A DNA stretch of 64,000 bases from Eukaryota sp. TZLM1-RC. Its lineage: Eukaryota > Metamonada: BaSk clade. Positions 10,837 through 21,090 of the stretch are shown here, piece after piece; within the stretch, counting starts at the first letter, position 1; each line of letters begins with the position of its first letter. Made by a program: the position numbers and the translations under genes. Where the stretch lies: contig JAUPSS010000011.1 of assembly GCA_040285825.1 (NCBI GenBank), positions 558,001 to 622,000 on the forward strand, written 5' to 3'. Below the pieces are notes generated by a model. The model worked only from the letters and a program-made list of their open reading frames with translations, was not told the DNA's origin and made no database searches.

Positions 10837-10926
10837 TGTTGTTGTTGAACTCAAATTGAATTAGTAGTTTTATTAATAAACGTAGATTTCTCTCTCCTTC
10901 GTGTGTTCATCTGCCTAGCGGCATCA
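10837..10926 (+). repeat. 5' LTR, 47-nt internal deletion
   Basis: Matches the 3' LTR from TGTTGTTGTTGAAC to GGCATCA, but the middle 47 nt (between TTAGTAG and TTTTATTAATAAACG) are missing. There is one further substitution near the end (CTAGCGG versus CTAGTGG). Confidence 0.9.
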
Positions 10927-10952
10927 ATAATTATTGGCCGTTCTTATTTCAG

Positions 10953-11708
10953 ATGACTGTTCCTTCTGTCAACCTCCCGTCTCTTTCTTCCATGAAAGTT
11001 GAAAGTGTTCTCTTGTTCCTACAAGAGTGGAAGATCTATTCTTCTGTGACTTCTAAGAAAGAGCTTGTTCCAGCAAGACTCTTGGTCGATTCTTTTCTGT
11101 TAGAGTCCCTATCTCTCCAGAAATCCGACGTCTCTTCCAGTGACGATGTTCTTCTTAGACATCTACAATCTGTCGTATCGTTCGCCACGTACGAAGATTT
11201 TAGTCTGGCTATGTCAGAACTGAAGCTTGATGTCCGTATTGGTGACGTCCGAGAACGTATGTCCTGTTACCTGCGACGTTTCCTCCAGGTAAAGAGTAGG
11301 GCTTCCCGACTGAAGTTACCAGACACAGCTTTTCTGAATCGATTTGCCAGAGGAATTCTTCCCGTAGGTCTTCAACGTTCTCTACTAGCGAGAATTCGAG
11401 ATGATGTATTCCCAGATCTTCACTCTCTTGTCGAAACCACTACTGATGAGCTGTTGGACTGCTCTAGGGTTGCTTCATGGACTCGTGGTTTCAAAACCTC
11501 AGTGAATGATGTGGAACGTATGGCTGGCACTAAAACGAGGTCCTCTTGGCGCTCTCAGGATTTAAAAAATCAATAGTGCTTCAAGTGCCACAAGTCTGGA
11601 CACATCTCCCGCGATTGTCCAACTAGAATCAAACATGAGGTAAATTATGTGTGTCACACAAACGATGCACCAAAGAGTTTAACAAACCCCATTTCTTCCC
11701 TCTATTGA
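10953..11708 (+). pseudogene. Gag-like protein with CCHC zinc knuckle, one in-frame TAG
   Basis: The frame opens with an ATG 26 nt after the 5' LTR. It runs 207 codons of helical, capsid-like sequence ('VESVLLFLQEWKIYSS', 'RERMSCYLRRFLQVKSRA') to a TAG at 11574-11576. Directly after the TAG, in the same frame, comes a classical knuckle: C-F-K-C-H-K-S-G-H-I-S-R-D-C (CX2CX4HX4C), and the frame ends at 11708. Gag proteins coat the element RNA in virus-like particles; the knuckle binds RNA. The TAG could be a late mutation or a site that is read through. The gag resembles Ty3/gypsy-type gag in layout only. Confidence 0.8.
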
Positions 11709-11749
11709 GCCAGTACTGTATTTGTCCTCAGAAAAGTGGGAAAAAGTAG

Positions 11750-11886
11750 TGTTGTTGTTGAACTCAAATTGAATTAGTAGGTTTCTTTGTATTTCGACTG
11801 ATGACGTGATATTCATTTATGAATCAGTTTTATTAATAAACGTAGATTTCTCTCTCCTTCGTGTGTTCATCTGCCTAGTGGCATCA
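11750..11886 (+). repeat. 3' LTR, full length 137 nt
   Basis: Starts TGTTGTTGTTGAAC after a polypurine tract and ends GGCATCA, followed by T-run and the resumed RLE-D sequence. It contains an AATAAA-type signal in 'TTATTAATAAACG'. Confidence 0.9.
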
Positions 11887-12057
11887 TTTTTGGCAAAACA
11901 GAATAGTATTTTCAATTTTCAAAGGTGTTGTTCCCTTATTATCTTCAGCTTTGTTATCTCTTGGACGCGTTTATGAAAGAAAAACCTCCAGTCAATTCTT
12001 CTTGGCTGACTTGGGTTATGAAGACATAGAATTTTAACCTGGTCGTTTACTTTGTTT
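11887..12057 (+). mobile_element. RLE-D retrotransposon, right part after LTR insertion
   Basis: Continues the RLE-D endonuclease tail: '(F)WQNRIVFSIFKG'-like sequence, then 'FFLADLGYEDIEF' and a stop. A short 3' UTR ends with GGAATAAATAAAAAG. Together with 9335-10836 it forms one interrupted element. Confidence 0.85.
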
Positions 12058-12325
12058 TTTTTTGGAATAAATAAAAAGTTATTTTAAGAAAAGTTGATGA
12101 TAATAATATCACTTTATGTCATTATTCCTCTGAAAAGGAATCGCTAAGTTCATTTCAAAAATCACTAGAAACTTACAATCCTCATAAAATATGTGGCATC
12201 ACTACAGAAAATTGTCATCCCACATTTTATCAAGCGGTGTTAAAATGAGGACTTTGTCAAGGGTGAATTCCATCCTAGTGAATGGATTAAACAGTTAATT
12301 CAAATTTAATGGAATTGAATTACAA
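12058..12325. other. Spacer with a 50-codon coding-like stretch
   Basis: A plus-strand stretch from about 12,090 to 12,246 is open and has coding character ('HYSSEKESLSSFQKSLETY', 'KICGITTENCHPTFYQ') before a TGA. It may be debris of an upstream region of a retrotransposon. I cannot place it in a family. Confidence 0.3.
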
Positions 12326-13268
12326 ACGTTTTTAATATGACACGAACTGCAAAAATATCGTGTATCAAAGAGCCTCTGCTGAAGGAAACACTGTCATTGA
12401 ATATTTTTGGTTCTGATGATTGAGGTGATGTACAAAGAGTTATTATTACTATTAAGTAATGTGTATTATGTTATAACTTTTATGTTTTGCTTCTCTACTG
12501 TCTTCACACGATAAAATATTCAAATTAAGAAGAAAGCGGAATTGTGGCCGGAAAGATACATTTGCCCAGATGCTCTTTTGAGGAGTTGAATGGGGAACCT
12601 GAGCATACAGAAACAAAAACTTTGGAAAAACTGATATTTTATTTTGAGTTTATTATTATTTTTAATTTTTTTGAAAAACTTTTGAAAACGATCTACAAAT
12701 ACCTTAGTGGCGTTTGGTAGATCCAATTAGATACAGTAAGTCGCGAGGCTTTGTTCTGTGAAAGCAGTAGGTGTATTCAAGTGAGGTAACCCATTGATGA
12801 AGATCATGATTGTCTTTGTCAAATGACGCTACATGTCTCTTACAGCCTGTGAGTAGACATTGAGAAAGTTGAAAACAGGAGTGAATTTTACAGGGGAATT
12901 TTACAAGAGAAACATAGAAAATATGACAAAGGTATCGAAGAAGCTAATGCTGATAGAAATAGACCACTTGTTTTTATTGCTTTCCTATTTTCGATAAACG
13001 GAAGACTAACAGTAGAAGCAGTAATTTTTCTGAAAGATTTCCAAAAAAATGGTTAAAGAAAAAACAATGAAAAGATTTGATAACTCTTTATGGCGTTATC
13101 GAATTCAATTTGCCATTATTAATAGATTACCTTGGTTTTTCAATCGAATTAGAGAAGCTTTAGCTAGACAGCAAGCAGATCAAGATTTTGTAGAGGAAAT
13201 CTTGGTTCCATGAATTCCGTCCCAAGGTACGATTTTATTTTGTTAAAAAGGCAAGTTCAATAAATTAT
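12326..13268 (+). mobile_element. RLE-A remnant, interrupted in the middle
   Basis: Bases 12326-12434 match RLE-A from 'FNMAQTARISCIKEPLLKETLSL' through 'GSDD' with a TGA in place of the Arg codon. Bases ~12905-13215 match the end from 'EKHRKYDK' to 'QDFVEEILV', with a frameshift in 'FQK.MVKEKTMKRFD'. The 470 bases between do not match RLE-A and replace about 60 codons; they hold no recognisable gene. It is an old, dead copy. Confidence 0.7.
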
Positions 13269-13320
13269 TTAATATCACAAACACTTGAACCCTTTAATTA
13301 CTGGCCGATTTGTTGTTGAC

Positions 13321-13863
13321 ACTTATAGTATGATTCCTTTGGTAAAAGAAGGGCAGATTTAGTAGCTCCAGGGATCGATGGTGTTCTCCATGTTGTAGAT
13401 GTTGTCTCAGTTGATGTTTGCAAAAATTCTGCTGCTCGTTTAGTGTATTCCGCTGATTCGCCGTTATCTAATGCCGAAGAAAGAAGATAAAAAAATATGA
13501 AGAGCCTTTGGCACAGTTAGGTAGAGTGGAACATGTGAAATATCATTTTGTGCCGTTTGCAATTTCTCTTTTTGGCAATATTGGACCTTCAGGGTTGCGC
13601 TTTTTTGAGAATTTCAAAAGAGTGTTACTGAATAGGTCTGGTAAAACAATGAATTCCACTTTCTGGTTAAATAGAATTGTTTTTTGCATTTTCAAGTCTA
13701 ATTCAACAATGATTTCAAAGGCACTTTTAGCTATTGGTGTAGAATATGAACGTAATGCTGTGAGTAGGTTCAGTAATAGTGACGCTTGTTTGGAGGATAT
13801 TGAATTCTAGATAGATTTTTTTGTCTCAATAAATATTCCAGTTAAAGAAAATACTTATAGTAT
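13321..13863 (+). mobile_element. RLE-B retrotransposon copy with 11-bp target-site duplication
   Basis: A 5'-truncated copy that starts within the endonuclease ('DSFGKRRADLVAPG', '(V)VDVVSVDVCK') and continues in a second frame (13508-13810) to the tail DACLEDIEF. The direct repeat ACTTATAGTAT lies at 13321-13331 and 13853-13863, so the copy is 13332-13852. A one-base shift near 13490 breaks the frame. Confidence 0.85.
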
Positions 13864-13908
13864 TTACACAAATTACTAAGAACCACGCAAATTAAAAACA
13901 ATTTCTAA

Positions 13909-15964
13909 AATGTTATTAGGAAAGAGTAAAATTGACCTTGATCCTCAGTGTATTGCAAAGTAATGGAAGGTTCCTGAGGATGATCCCTTATCAGATTTTT
14001 CCTTATCCCAAAGAAGAACTACAGTTACAGTTTATTGTCTGAGGGATACAAATGTAACCAAGAAATTATTTAATTTCTTTGTCATTACCAATTCTTGAAA
14101 ACTGTTAAACATAAACCTTTTGATGGTTATAAGGACATTCTGAAAACGTCATCAGAGATCCGAAAATGCTTGACGTGATCGATGAGGCAATAATTAGGTG
14201 TCAGGAAATTTCTATTGTTGGTTTAGAATTCATTTGTGGTTATTATTTGCATCTTTTTGGCTTAAACCCTAATACTTTACTAAAAATTGAAACGCAATTT
14301 TTTCGTGACGCATTTCATGTGGTCACGTCTCAAAGTGAGGAGGAAAGTTCTCTTAGTTCAAAGACAAAAACAGCTTTATACAAAATTCTCGTTGTGCGAC
14401 ATTGTTAAAAATTCTATCACCAACACTTTAAAGACAAACTTGTTCCAAAAATTTTATCAAAAAAAACAAGTAAGATTTTGCATTACACAATTGACAAACT
14501 TATTGTGAATTTCAAAAATAACATCCAGGAGCATTACCTTGATTACTTGGATCAGTTTGGAAGTTTATTGTACTTGTTCTTTGACGAATTCAAGGACGTT
14601 CTTGGTCCAAAGTCCTCATACCGATGCAATAATCAAGCTGCTGTTTTGGTTCAATGGGACACCATTTTAAAAATCGACGAGATTAAAAACACTGAACTTT
14701 ATTTAGAGAGTTCCAAGTACATCGTGACTAGCATTGAGACTGATGGAATAGCAGTATCATTCGTACAATCTAGAATTGACTTGAAAAAATACAAAGTAAC
14801 TGCATAAGAATTCTAAGAAAAAGAAAAATATACTATTGATGACCCCAGCATCAATCCTTCTGAATTCCAAGATATGACCCTTGCTGCTGCTGATCCAGGA
14901 AAATCTGATCTACTCTATTTTTCTGCCAATTTAGCTACTGGAATGACTCATTCAAAAAAACCTGAGAGAGATAAATATGTTCATTTCGGGTGCACTCAAA
15001 ATCAACGAAGATTTGAGTCGAAAAGTTCCAAATTCAAAAGAATAAGAGACAGCAAACGGAATGACTCTCCTATCACAATAAGTAACTCTACTGGTAGAGT
15101 GATTGATCTATCCAATTATGAACCATCTGAAGAGCAACAACAAAGAATGGATTTAAACAGCAGTATAATTAATCAAATGACTGAAAGAACAATTAGTTTA
15201 TTAAGAGGAAAAGAACCTCAAAAAATCAATATTCTCCATGAAATTGATTACTCATCAAATTTGAGAAATAATGAACAAAAAACCTAAATCTGTAGCAGAA
15301 TGGGAAGCAACATTATCCCAATTTAATTTCAAAAGCTGCAGGTTTGACAGATTTATGGAGTATATTAAACAAAAGAAATTTTGTGAATAGTATTGTTGGT
15401 CAAGTCTATCATCAAAAAAGATTTAGGAAACTAAGATGAAGGGCTGAGATTAATCGCACAAGATCTGAGGCGATAATGATTCAGAGATTCAAATCAGTAA
15501 TTGGTGATCCCAGCCAAGTAGTTATTGGAATCGAAGACTGGGAACAACGAAAACACATGAAATTCAAAGAACCTACCAAAGGAAAAGGTTTGAGAATTCT
15601 ATTGAAAAAGGCTCGTTATAAGGTCTTTTTAATTGATGACTTTCGAACCAGTTGCTGTTGTTTCAACTGTAAGAAAGCGGAGAAGACAGTTGAAACATTC
15701 CAATGGTGCAGAAATCCTAGGCCATGGAAGAGGCACGAGATTTCTATTCGTCACGGGATTACCATGTGTAAATCATGTGAAAGTTTGTGGATTAGAGATT
15801 GAAATGATTCGCTGAATATGTTGGCAGTGATGGAAGCACATGTAAAAGGTGGAGATAGACCGAAATACCTGCAGAGAGTCAAGGTTGACAAAGGTTCAAA
15901 GAAAAAGGTATCAAGGATAAAATCTTCAACTTCCCAAAAACTCAGTCCCTCTACATCGGTGTAA
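13909..15964 (+). pseudogene. Fanzor (eukaryotic TnpB-like RuvC nuclease), copy 1, broken
   Basis: Fanzors are transposon-borne RNA-guided DNA nucleases related to TnpB. This copy keeps, in order: a helical N-terminal half (13909-14807); RuvC-I with the DPG motif ('LAAADPGKSDLLYF', Asp codon 14892-14894); a K-rich stretch; the RuvC-II region 'GIEDWEQRKHMKFKEPTKGK'; 'FLIDDFRTSCCCFNC'; the zinc-finger/RuvC-III block with 'RNPRPW', 'HGITMCKSC' and 'LWIRD', a TGA, then 'NDSLNML'; and a basic C-terminus ending at a TAA (15962-15964). Breaks include stops in the N-terminal half, TAA at 14805, two +1 frame changes near 15285 and 15390, and the TGA after the RuvC-III Asp. It is dead as a simple gene. 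Most of these breaks recur in copy 2. Confidence 0.85.
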
Positions 15965-15984
15965 AAAGGACACTTATTTCATTG

Positions 15985-16003
15985 TTATAGACATCATCTG
16001 TAA
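15985..16003 (+). other. Terminal hairpin at the right end of Fanzor copy 1
   Basis: TTATAGA (15985-15991), a 5-nt loop, then TCTGTAA (15997-16003) form a 7-bp stem, with one U-G pair as RNA. It is the last sequence homologous to Fanzor copy 2, where the stem is perfect (TCTATAA). It lies 3 nt before the ATG of the next gene. In TnpB/Fanzor elements the 3' end forms the guide-RNA scaffold, so this is a candidate scaffold end. Confidence 0.6.
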
Positions 16004-16006
16004 CGA

Positions 16007-16441
16007 ATGGCTTCCATCGAGAAATCTCGTCTCACAGGCAGACCCATAATCCGTAATGTCAATGGAGACTGCTTTGTCGTCACTCCAACCGCCCAAACGC
16101 ACATGAATTCTATAGTACCTCCTCCAAAATCTGAGACACAACGTCAGTTCACACCACCTTCTGCTACCTCAGCTGGGGGTAAGGTTCAAGAAAAGCCTTT
16201 AATTCCATATAATCCGAACTGCTTACGTAGTATGGCAAAAATCCATGACCCACCCAAACGCTCTTGCCATGACACCAACCTTCCACGAGGAGCTCCCTGC
16301 CCATTAACCTGTACAGACAAGAAACGATTTATTACTTCTAAAATGATGAGTGAAAGTCAGAAGCAACAACCAACAGGTTTCGGTAATACCGGAATCCTCT
16401 CGCAACACACAAAGTTTATTCGTAATTTACAGAACTCTTAA
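16007..16441 (+). CDS. Unrecognised 144-aa proline-rich basic protein
   Basis: A complete ATG-to-TAA frame with coding character: 'LTGRPIIRNVNGDCFVVTP', a Pro/Ser-rich middle, 'PLIPYNPNCLRSMAKIHDPP' and a C-terminal 'GFGNTGILSQHTKFIRNL'. No domain I can name. Short proteins with such Pro-rich, Tyr/Asn motifs and an amphipathic C-terminus occur among ciliary microtubule proteins, but that is only an impression. The ATG lies 3 nt downstream of the Fanzor right-end hairpin, so its 5' leader and promoter are probably element-derived. It converges with the gene at 16721-17461. Confidence 0.6.
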   Translation: MASIEKSRLTGRPIIRNVNGDCFVVTPTAQTHMNSIVPPPKSETQRQFTPPSATSAGGKVQEKPLIPYNPNCLRSMAKIHDPPKRSCHDTNLPRGAPCPLTCTDKKRFITSKMMSESQKQQPTGFGNTGILSQHTKFIRNLQNS

Positions 16442-16720
16442 AGTTATAATTATCATTGTATTTAGTTGATTACTACCATTAAACATGTATTTTTTGTTGC
16501 TTCTTTTTGCGTATGATTCATTAACCAAATCATGATTAATCATTACATTAAGTATATTTTGGTTTTATTCAGGAAAAAAACTTTAAATCTTGCAGATAGG
16601 ATTGCATCAAGAGAAAAACAAGATTTAAACTTGCTTCAAAAACCATGAAAAATCAAGAACCAAAAATAAATTCTAATTAATATTACACACAAAATCAATT
16701 CCAACACTAAAACAAAAAAC

Positions 16721-17461
16721 TCAAGAATCTTCTTCAAAATCTTCTTCATAACGTTTTTCAAGCAGTGATAACTCCGAAATTTGACTACAAGAATCATCAT
16801 CATCTGATGAATCGCTTGTGATTTGATTATCATCACGAGCCTTAGAGTCAATCAAACCTTTAATCAAATCACCTTCCTCTTTCAATTCATTTTGAACATT
16901 CTCAAAACCTAAAAGTCTCCTTTTAATCGACTTTATATAATCTACACTTAAACTTTCACCATCAAGCACTGCAACAAAAGCACCAATATTTTCACAAACC
17001 AAGTCTACAAGTGATTTAACCACAGAATCAGTTTTGAGTCTATATGATGAAAAAAGATGTTCAATTGACTTGGCGTGATCATTTGAAGATTTTCGAATGA
17101 GAGAGTGTTCAGGAAATTCTTCCTTGACTAATGATATGAACTTGTTCTGCCACTCAGTAGTCAACATTGATTTGGTGAGGGGTGAGGAGAGAAACAATGT
17201 GGTGGATAAGTGAGATATACCCAACAAGGACGTAAGTTGAGAGTCCTGACACACATCTGACTCCCAAGAAGTGAGTAAGTTTTTGAGAGAAGGTAGCACA
17301 TGGTGAACAGTGGAAGAGTCATTGGATAGGAGAAATAAGTGCCCTAAAGCACAAATATGCAGAGTTGAAGGAAAGAAAGGTTGGAGAAGTTTAATAAAAG
17401 CATCCAGGTCTTGGTCCTCAAGTGTTTCGAGAAGCAAGGAAGAGGAAGGACTGACAGTCAT
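16721..17461 (-). CDS. Unrecognised 246-aa helical protein with acidic C-terminus
   Basis: A single open frame. The first ~160 residues look like stacked helices ('LLQPFFPSTLHICALGHLFLL', 'LTTEWQNKFISLVKEEFPE'), perhaps HEAT- or TPR-like. The end is strongly acidic ('SDSSDDDDSCSQISE', 'YEEDFEEDS'). No family recognised. It could be a nuclear or chaperone-type factor. Confidence 0.6.
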   Translation of the reverse strand: MTVSPSSSLLLETLEDQDLDAFIKLLQPFFPSTLHICALGHLFLLSNDSSTVHHVLPSLKNLLTSWESDVCQDSQLTSLLGISHLSTTLFLSSPLTKSMLTTEWQNKFISLVKEEFPEHSLIRKSSNDHAKSIEHLFSSYRLKTDSVVKSLVDLVCENIGAFVAVLDGESLSVDYIKSIKRRLLGFENVQNELKEEGDLIKGLIDSKARDDNQITSDSSDDDDSCSQISELSLLEKRYEEDFEEDS

Positions 17462-17743
17462 TGTTCAAAGGATTGATTTTTTCAACTATTGGGTTTTTGA
17501 GGCAAGTAGTCCAGTTGAATGTTTCACATCATAGTTTAAAACTGCTTTTTTGTTTGCTTTTAATCCCAAATGTTGCAGACACCTTTATGAGCAGCTGAAT
17601 TGATACGTCAACATTATTGTTACTTTTCAAATCTGCCAAGTTTGAATTAATGTGATTGGTGTCCTCAAAATAATTGAATACATTATGTTTCTTTGATTTG
17701 CACAACGAAAAATCTTACTTCACGGATTTATTTACAAAGGCAA

Positions 17744-18217
17744 TCACATATAAGCTAATCTACTAGAACCTCCTCCCCCTCTGGGTTTTTTACCAACTTT
17801 GGTTATCTTTAAAGTGGCACCATATTCTACTTGTGGTATTAGTACTATGTGAAAAGGTTGTGTCAGAGCCATTGTGACCATTGCATCAGGTGGAGGGGAT
17901 ACATAGCGAATTGTGGCTGACACTGTTCTCCGATCTTGTGAAACCTCAACGTCTTCAATTGAAATAGCATGTCCACCAGTGCTGCACTGTCCGCAGAAGG
18001 CACACAAAACACTGTGTTGAGTAAAATCTATCGATTTATCACCAATATTGGGTACACGGCGTTTGAGATTATTCCACTGTTGTTCATTGGTGATCAGCTC
18101 TACAGACTCAGTGGATTGCTGACAATAAGCCCCACTAGAAAGAGTTTGCATTGATGAGTTGAATGCTAGTGCTTGAGAAAGAAGGAACGTCCAAAGTAGA
18201 ATAAAAGGATGAAACAT
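17744..18217 (-). CDS. Secreted PrcB_C-domain protein, 157 aa
   Basis: I place the start at the internal ATG 18215-18217 because it gives a good signal peptide ('MFHPFILLWTFLLSQALAF') directly before the mature domain. The mature part matches the PrcB_C fold seen in many bacterial secreted proteins: 'ELITNEQQWNNLKRRVP', 'IDFTQHSVLCAFCGQCSTGG', 'RTVSATIRYVSPPPDAMV', 'MALTQPFHIVLIPQ'. Four or five Cys residues suggest disulfides. Role in eukaryotes is unknown; the bacterial proteins are linked to extracytoplasmic protease complexes. The longer frame up to 18490 would place a second hydrophobic segment before the signal peptide and is unlikely. Confidence 0.65.
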   Translation of the reverse strand: MFHPFILLWTFLLSQALAFNSSMQTLSSGAYCQQSTESVELITNEQQWNNLKRRVPNIGDKSIDFTQHSVLCAFCGQCSTGGHAISIEDVEVSQDRRTVSATIRYVSPPPDAMVTMALTQPFHIVLIPQVEYGATLKITKVGKKPRGGGGSSRLAYM

Positions 18218-18308
18218 TTGGAATTGTTGATGCTGTGCTAGTGGGTAACGTCCAATTTCAAAAAACCTCAGCCATATCCTTTTGGATTTCAGCACCAATT
18301 GACTCCAT

Positions 18309-18518
18309 TTATCCAATATCCTCCATGACAAAAAAATCAAAACAAAAGTTGTATTGAAAGAAAAACACAACACTATCTCCTCGTAATTCGAAGCACTCCC
18401 AAGCTGGGGATCTTTTGGGTTCAGGTGAGGTTTGGATGTCAAGTGAAGTAAAGGACGAGATTTCTTCATTACTGTGAACAGGAATGCCATTAATCGTTAC
18501 GTCGAAGAAATTGGACAT
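18309..18518 (-). CDS. Small possible gene upstream of the PrcB_C gene
   Basis: From ATG 18518 (or 18539) the minus strand is open ('MSNFFDVTINGIPVHSNEE', 'SPEPKRSPAWECFELRGD') to a TAA at 18309-18311. The same frame reopens immediately after the stop ('MESIGAEIQKDMAEVF'), so a small intron over the stop is possible; a 27-nt GT...AG segment would fit, but its GTCATG donor is not typical here. No domain recognised. Confidence 0.3.
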   Translation of the reverse strand: MSNFFDVTINGIPVHSNEEISSFTSLDIQTSPEPKRSPAWECFELRGDSVVFFFQYNFCFDFFVMEDIG

Positions 18519-18539
18519 CGTAGTGGAAATCGTAGTCAT

Positions 18540-18914
18540 ACATGATATGATACAGAAAAAAGAGTAACGTTCAATTGTTCATAGGTAAGTGTTACCGTTC
18601 CTTAACAGGATTTTTCTGCTATATATAGACATTAATTCAATCATTTATTCACTTTATTTGGTTCCACTTAAACTGTTGAAACCACTTGAAACGTATTTGA
18701 AAAAATCTCGTTTCGTTTGAATTGATAAAGTGAAACATCAACAAACTATGAGTCATCCATGGACGGTTAGGCTCAATCCCTGGAAAATCCATTCATTTGA
18801 GGAAATTTCTATCCATACCTGGCCAGATGGATTAGATGACCCAAAAAAATATATATCCATTGGTAGCTCTATATAAAAGGCTGTTTATTAATCTTTAACA
18901 TTCAACATGTCAAA
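18540..18914. other. Spacer with no supported feature
   Basis: AT-rich sequence between the minus-strand genes and the RLE-C copy. No open frame with coding character. Confidence 0.4.
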
Positions 18915-20735
18915 TTGTAACTTATGAGGAAAAATGAAAAGCAATTTTTGATTTAATTAAATCTGATTTGATTGAGCTCTTCAGTTTTTTCTATCACTTT
19001 TATGGTAAAAAATCAGATTTTATTTTTAATTCATTTGCTTCAAAATCATTTTTTGGTGTGAAACAAGGCAATCCTTTAGGGGCTCCAATATTTCTTTTAG
19101 CTATTCACAAAACTTTAGATAACATTAAGGAATAGTACCCTTTCTCTAAAAATAGCTGCATATTTAGACGATATTTCTCTGATTGATTAATCTAATTTGC
19201 TGCCAAATTAATTTGGTAGCTCAAGAAATTCCCGATATGTGAAAATATTGGGCTTAATCTGCGGGCAAATGCCTTCTAATTGGCTCTTCTGCTCAAGACC
19301 TTTTGATTAATGATTCTGTTCTACCTTTTCCTATTCAAAGTAATGCTGCGTTCAAAATTATTGATTGTTGGTAATGAAATGTGCCTCAAATTTTGAACGA
19401 ACTACCAGGTATTTGGAAAAATATGAACATTGAACTTGATTCAATTTCTTTAGATCTAGAAAAACATATTAAATTTTTTATACTTAAATTGTTATACTGA
19501 GATAATATTCCACAATTTGAGATCTTGTGTGGGACCATAGTATTAAATTTCTGTCGATTCTTGAATTCATTGAGGATAGAATTCTTGCTGATTTATTGGA
19601 TGTAGATCCAGGAATGTTGAAAAATCATTTGTCTTTTGTAGCAAACTTTGGAGGTGTTGCTTTTACAAAATCCACTATGTGGTGCCATCCAGCATTTTTG
19701 GGTGGAGGCAAGAATTTTATCTATGAATTTTCTCGTTGATTTCTTGAAGACTCTAATTTGTTATATTCATACCAGTCCATATTTGAATGAGTTATCTTGT
19801 GAGCTTGAACGATTGCCACCCCAAATTTGGACCAAATGTTTCATTAATCAATTCAAGAAATTTTGGATCAATTTCTTTTTTGTTTACAGTTTTGCTGTAA
19901 AAATCTTCTGCAAAAAATTGCCAAAGATTTTGGAAAGCCTGGATTTTAATGTTGGACTTGGCTTTGGTAGGAACATAATCCACCTCTTAACTGATTCTTC
20001 CTACATTGTGAATATGAGACTTCATTCCATTTTCTGGCCTGATATTTTACCTCAAAAATTAATTTGTAAATGTAGTAGAAAAATTACAATTACTCATCTG
20101 TTAAATTGTAAACATTTTATTATTTTTAGAAGCAAAATTCATGATACTGTGAGACCAATTATATTGTATGTGTAAGTCTCATAGAATTGAATCCTTTTCT
20201 GTAACCTCTGTTGTTAAATCTGTGTGATGCTGAGGATGAATTCCATAAGAATAATAGAGGTGATGTCATATGACCCGGATTCGATGGAACCTTCATTTTA
20301 TTGGATGTAATGTTTGTTGATCCTTGTTATGCCTCAATTAAAAGGCTTGTTAATACTGAAATTCATTATGCTTTTTCAAATGCTGAAAATTTCAAAATCC
20401 AAAAATGTAATGAACCATTGCCCAAATTGTCCACCCAACAGCATGCAAAATACAATGTGTATTTTCTTTATTTGGTTCACTTGCTCCAACGGCTTTAGGT
20501 TTTGGCAGATTTTGACAATGATTGTAAAGAGAAGAACTAATAGAAACTTCAAACAGCTGGATTTGGCAAAATAGAATTGTGTTTTCCTTTTTAAGGGGAT
20601 GTTGAAGATAGTTTCTGATGCTTTGCTTTCTCTTGAATTTCACCATGAGACAATTGCATCTAGTTGTTTTGTTTTGAGAGAGATGAATTATTTAGATGTT
20701 GATCTATCAGTTTTTAATAAATAAATATATTTCAA
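18915..20735 (+). mobile_element. RLE-C retrotransposon with reverse transcriptase core (broken)
   Basis: This is the longest element copy and the only one reaching the RT palm. From ~18,950 it reads 'FFGVKQGNPLGAPIFLLAIH' (RT motif around QGxPL), and at 19150-19180 'AAYLDDISLI', the YxDD catalytic box. It then has the thumb ('LEKHIKFFI'), 'GGVAFTKSTMWCHPAFLGGG', 'WTKCF', a zinc knuckle (CKCSRK...H...C) and the endonuclease tail ending in a degenerate 'MNYLDVDL'. Stops and frameshifts occur throughout. Confidence 0.8.
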
Positions 20736-20741
20736 GAAAAA

Positions 20742-20960
20742 AAGAAAAAAACAATGAAAAGGTTTGATGTCGTTTTCCGGCGCTCTCGAATTCAATTTGC
20801 CATTAATAATAGACTGCCTGCGTTTTTCAATCGAATTAGAGGAGTTTTAGCTAGACATCAAGCAGATCAAGATTTGTAGAGGAAAGCTTTGTTCAATGAA
20901 TTTCGTCCCGTTAGTTAGGAATTTATTTTGTTAAGTAGGCAAGTTCAATGAATTAAATTA
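20742..20960 (+). mobile_element. RLE-A terminal fragment
   Basis: Matches the last ~45 codons of RLE-A ('TMKRFDVVFRRSRIQFAIN', 'RLPAFFNRIRGVLARHQAD') with a one-base deletion in 'QDFVEE', then the typical 3' UTR (TCGTCCC...GCAAGTTCAATGAA). It directly follows the poly-A-like end of the RLE-C copy. Confidence 0.7.
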
Positions 20961-21090
20961 TCAAAAAAGTGAACCCCTTGATCAATCACTTAACATTTTT
21001 TTAAATTTAAAAATTTATTCCACAAGAAAAAGGTTAAAGAAAAAAATCTCATTTGATAACCACTTCACGCCAATTTAATTACGTAATGAG

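Larger units (their letters stand above)
10837..11886 (+). mobile_element. Gag-only LTR retrotransposon inserted in RLE-D
   Basis: A ~1.05-kb element with two direct LTRs (10837-10926 and 11750-11886), TG...CA ends, and a short T-run duplication (TTTT at 10833-10836 and 11887-11890). The RLE-D reading continues on both sides, which proves the insertion. The interior holds one gag-like frame with a zinc knuckle and nothing resembling protease, RT or integrase. A purine-rich tract (GTGGGAAAAAG) directly precedes the 3' LTR, as expected for a plus-strand primer. It must have been moved by enzymes of a full-length relative, like other short non-autonomous gag-carrying elements. Confidence 0.85.

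Noticed and set aside
13909-15964. Euplotes-style +1 programmed frameshifting or UGA recoding
   Set aside because: Host genes use TAA, TAG and TGA as normal stops, their frames need no shifts, and most retrotransposon copies show random frameshifts. Shared breaks in the Fanzor pair are better explained by common descent; kept only as an alternative in the findings.
18309-18490. Long form of the PrcB_C protein starting at 18490
   Set aside because: It would place a membrane-like segment and a basic stretch before a perfect signal peptide; the internal ATG at 18217 is better.
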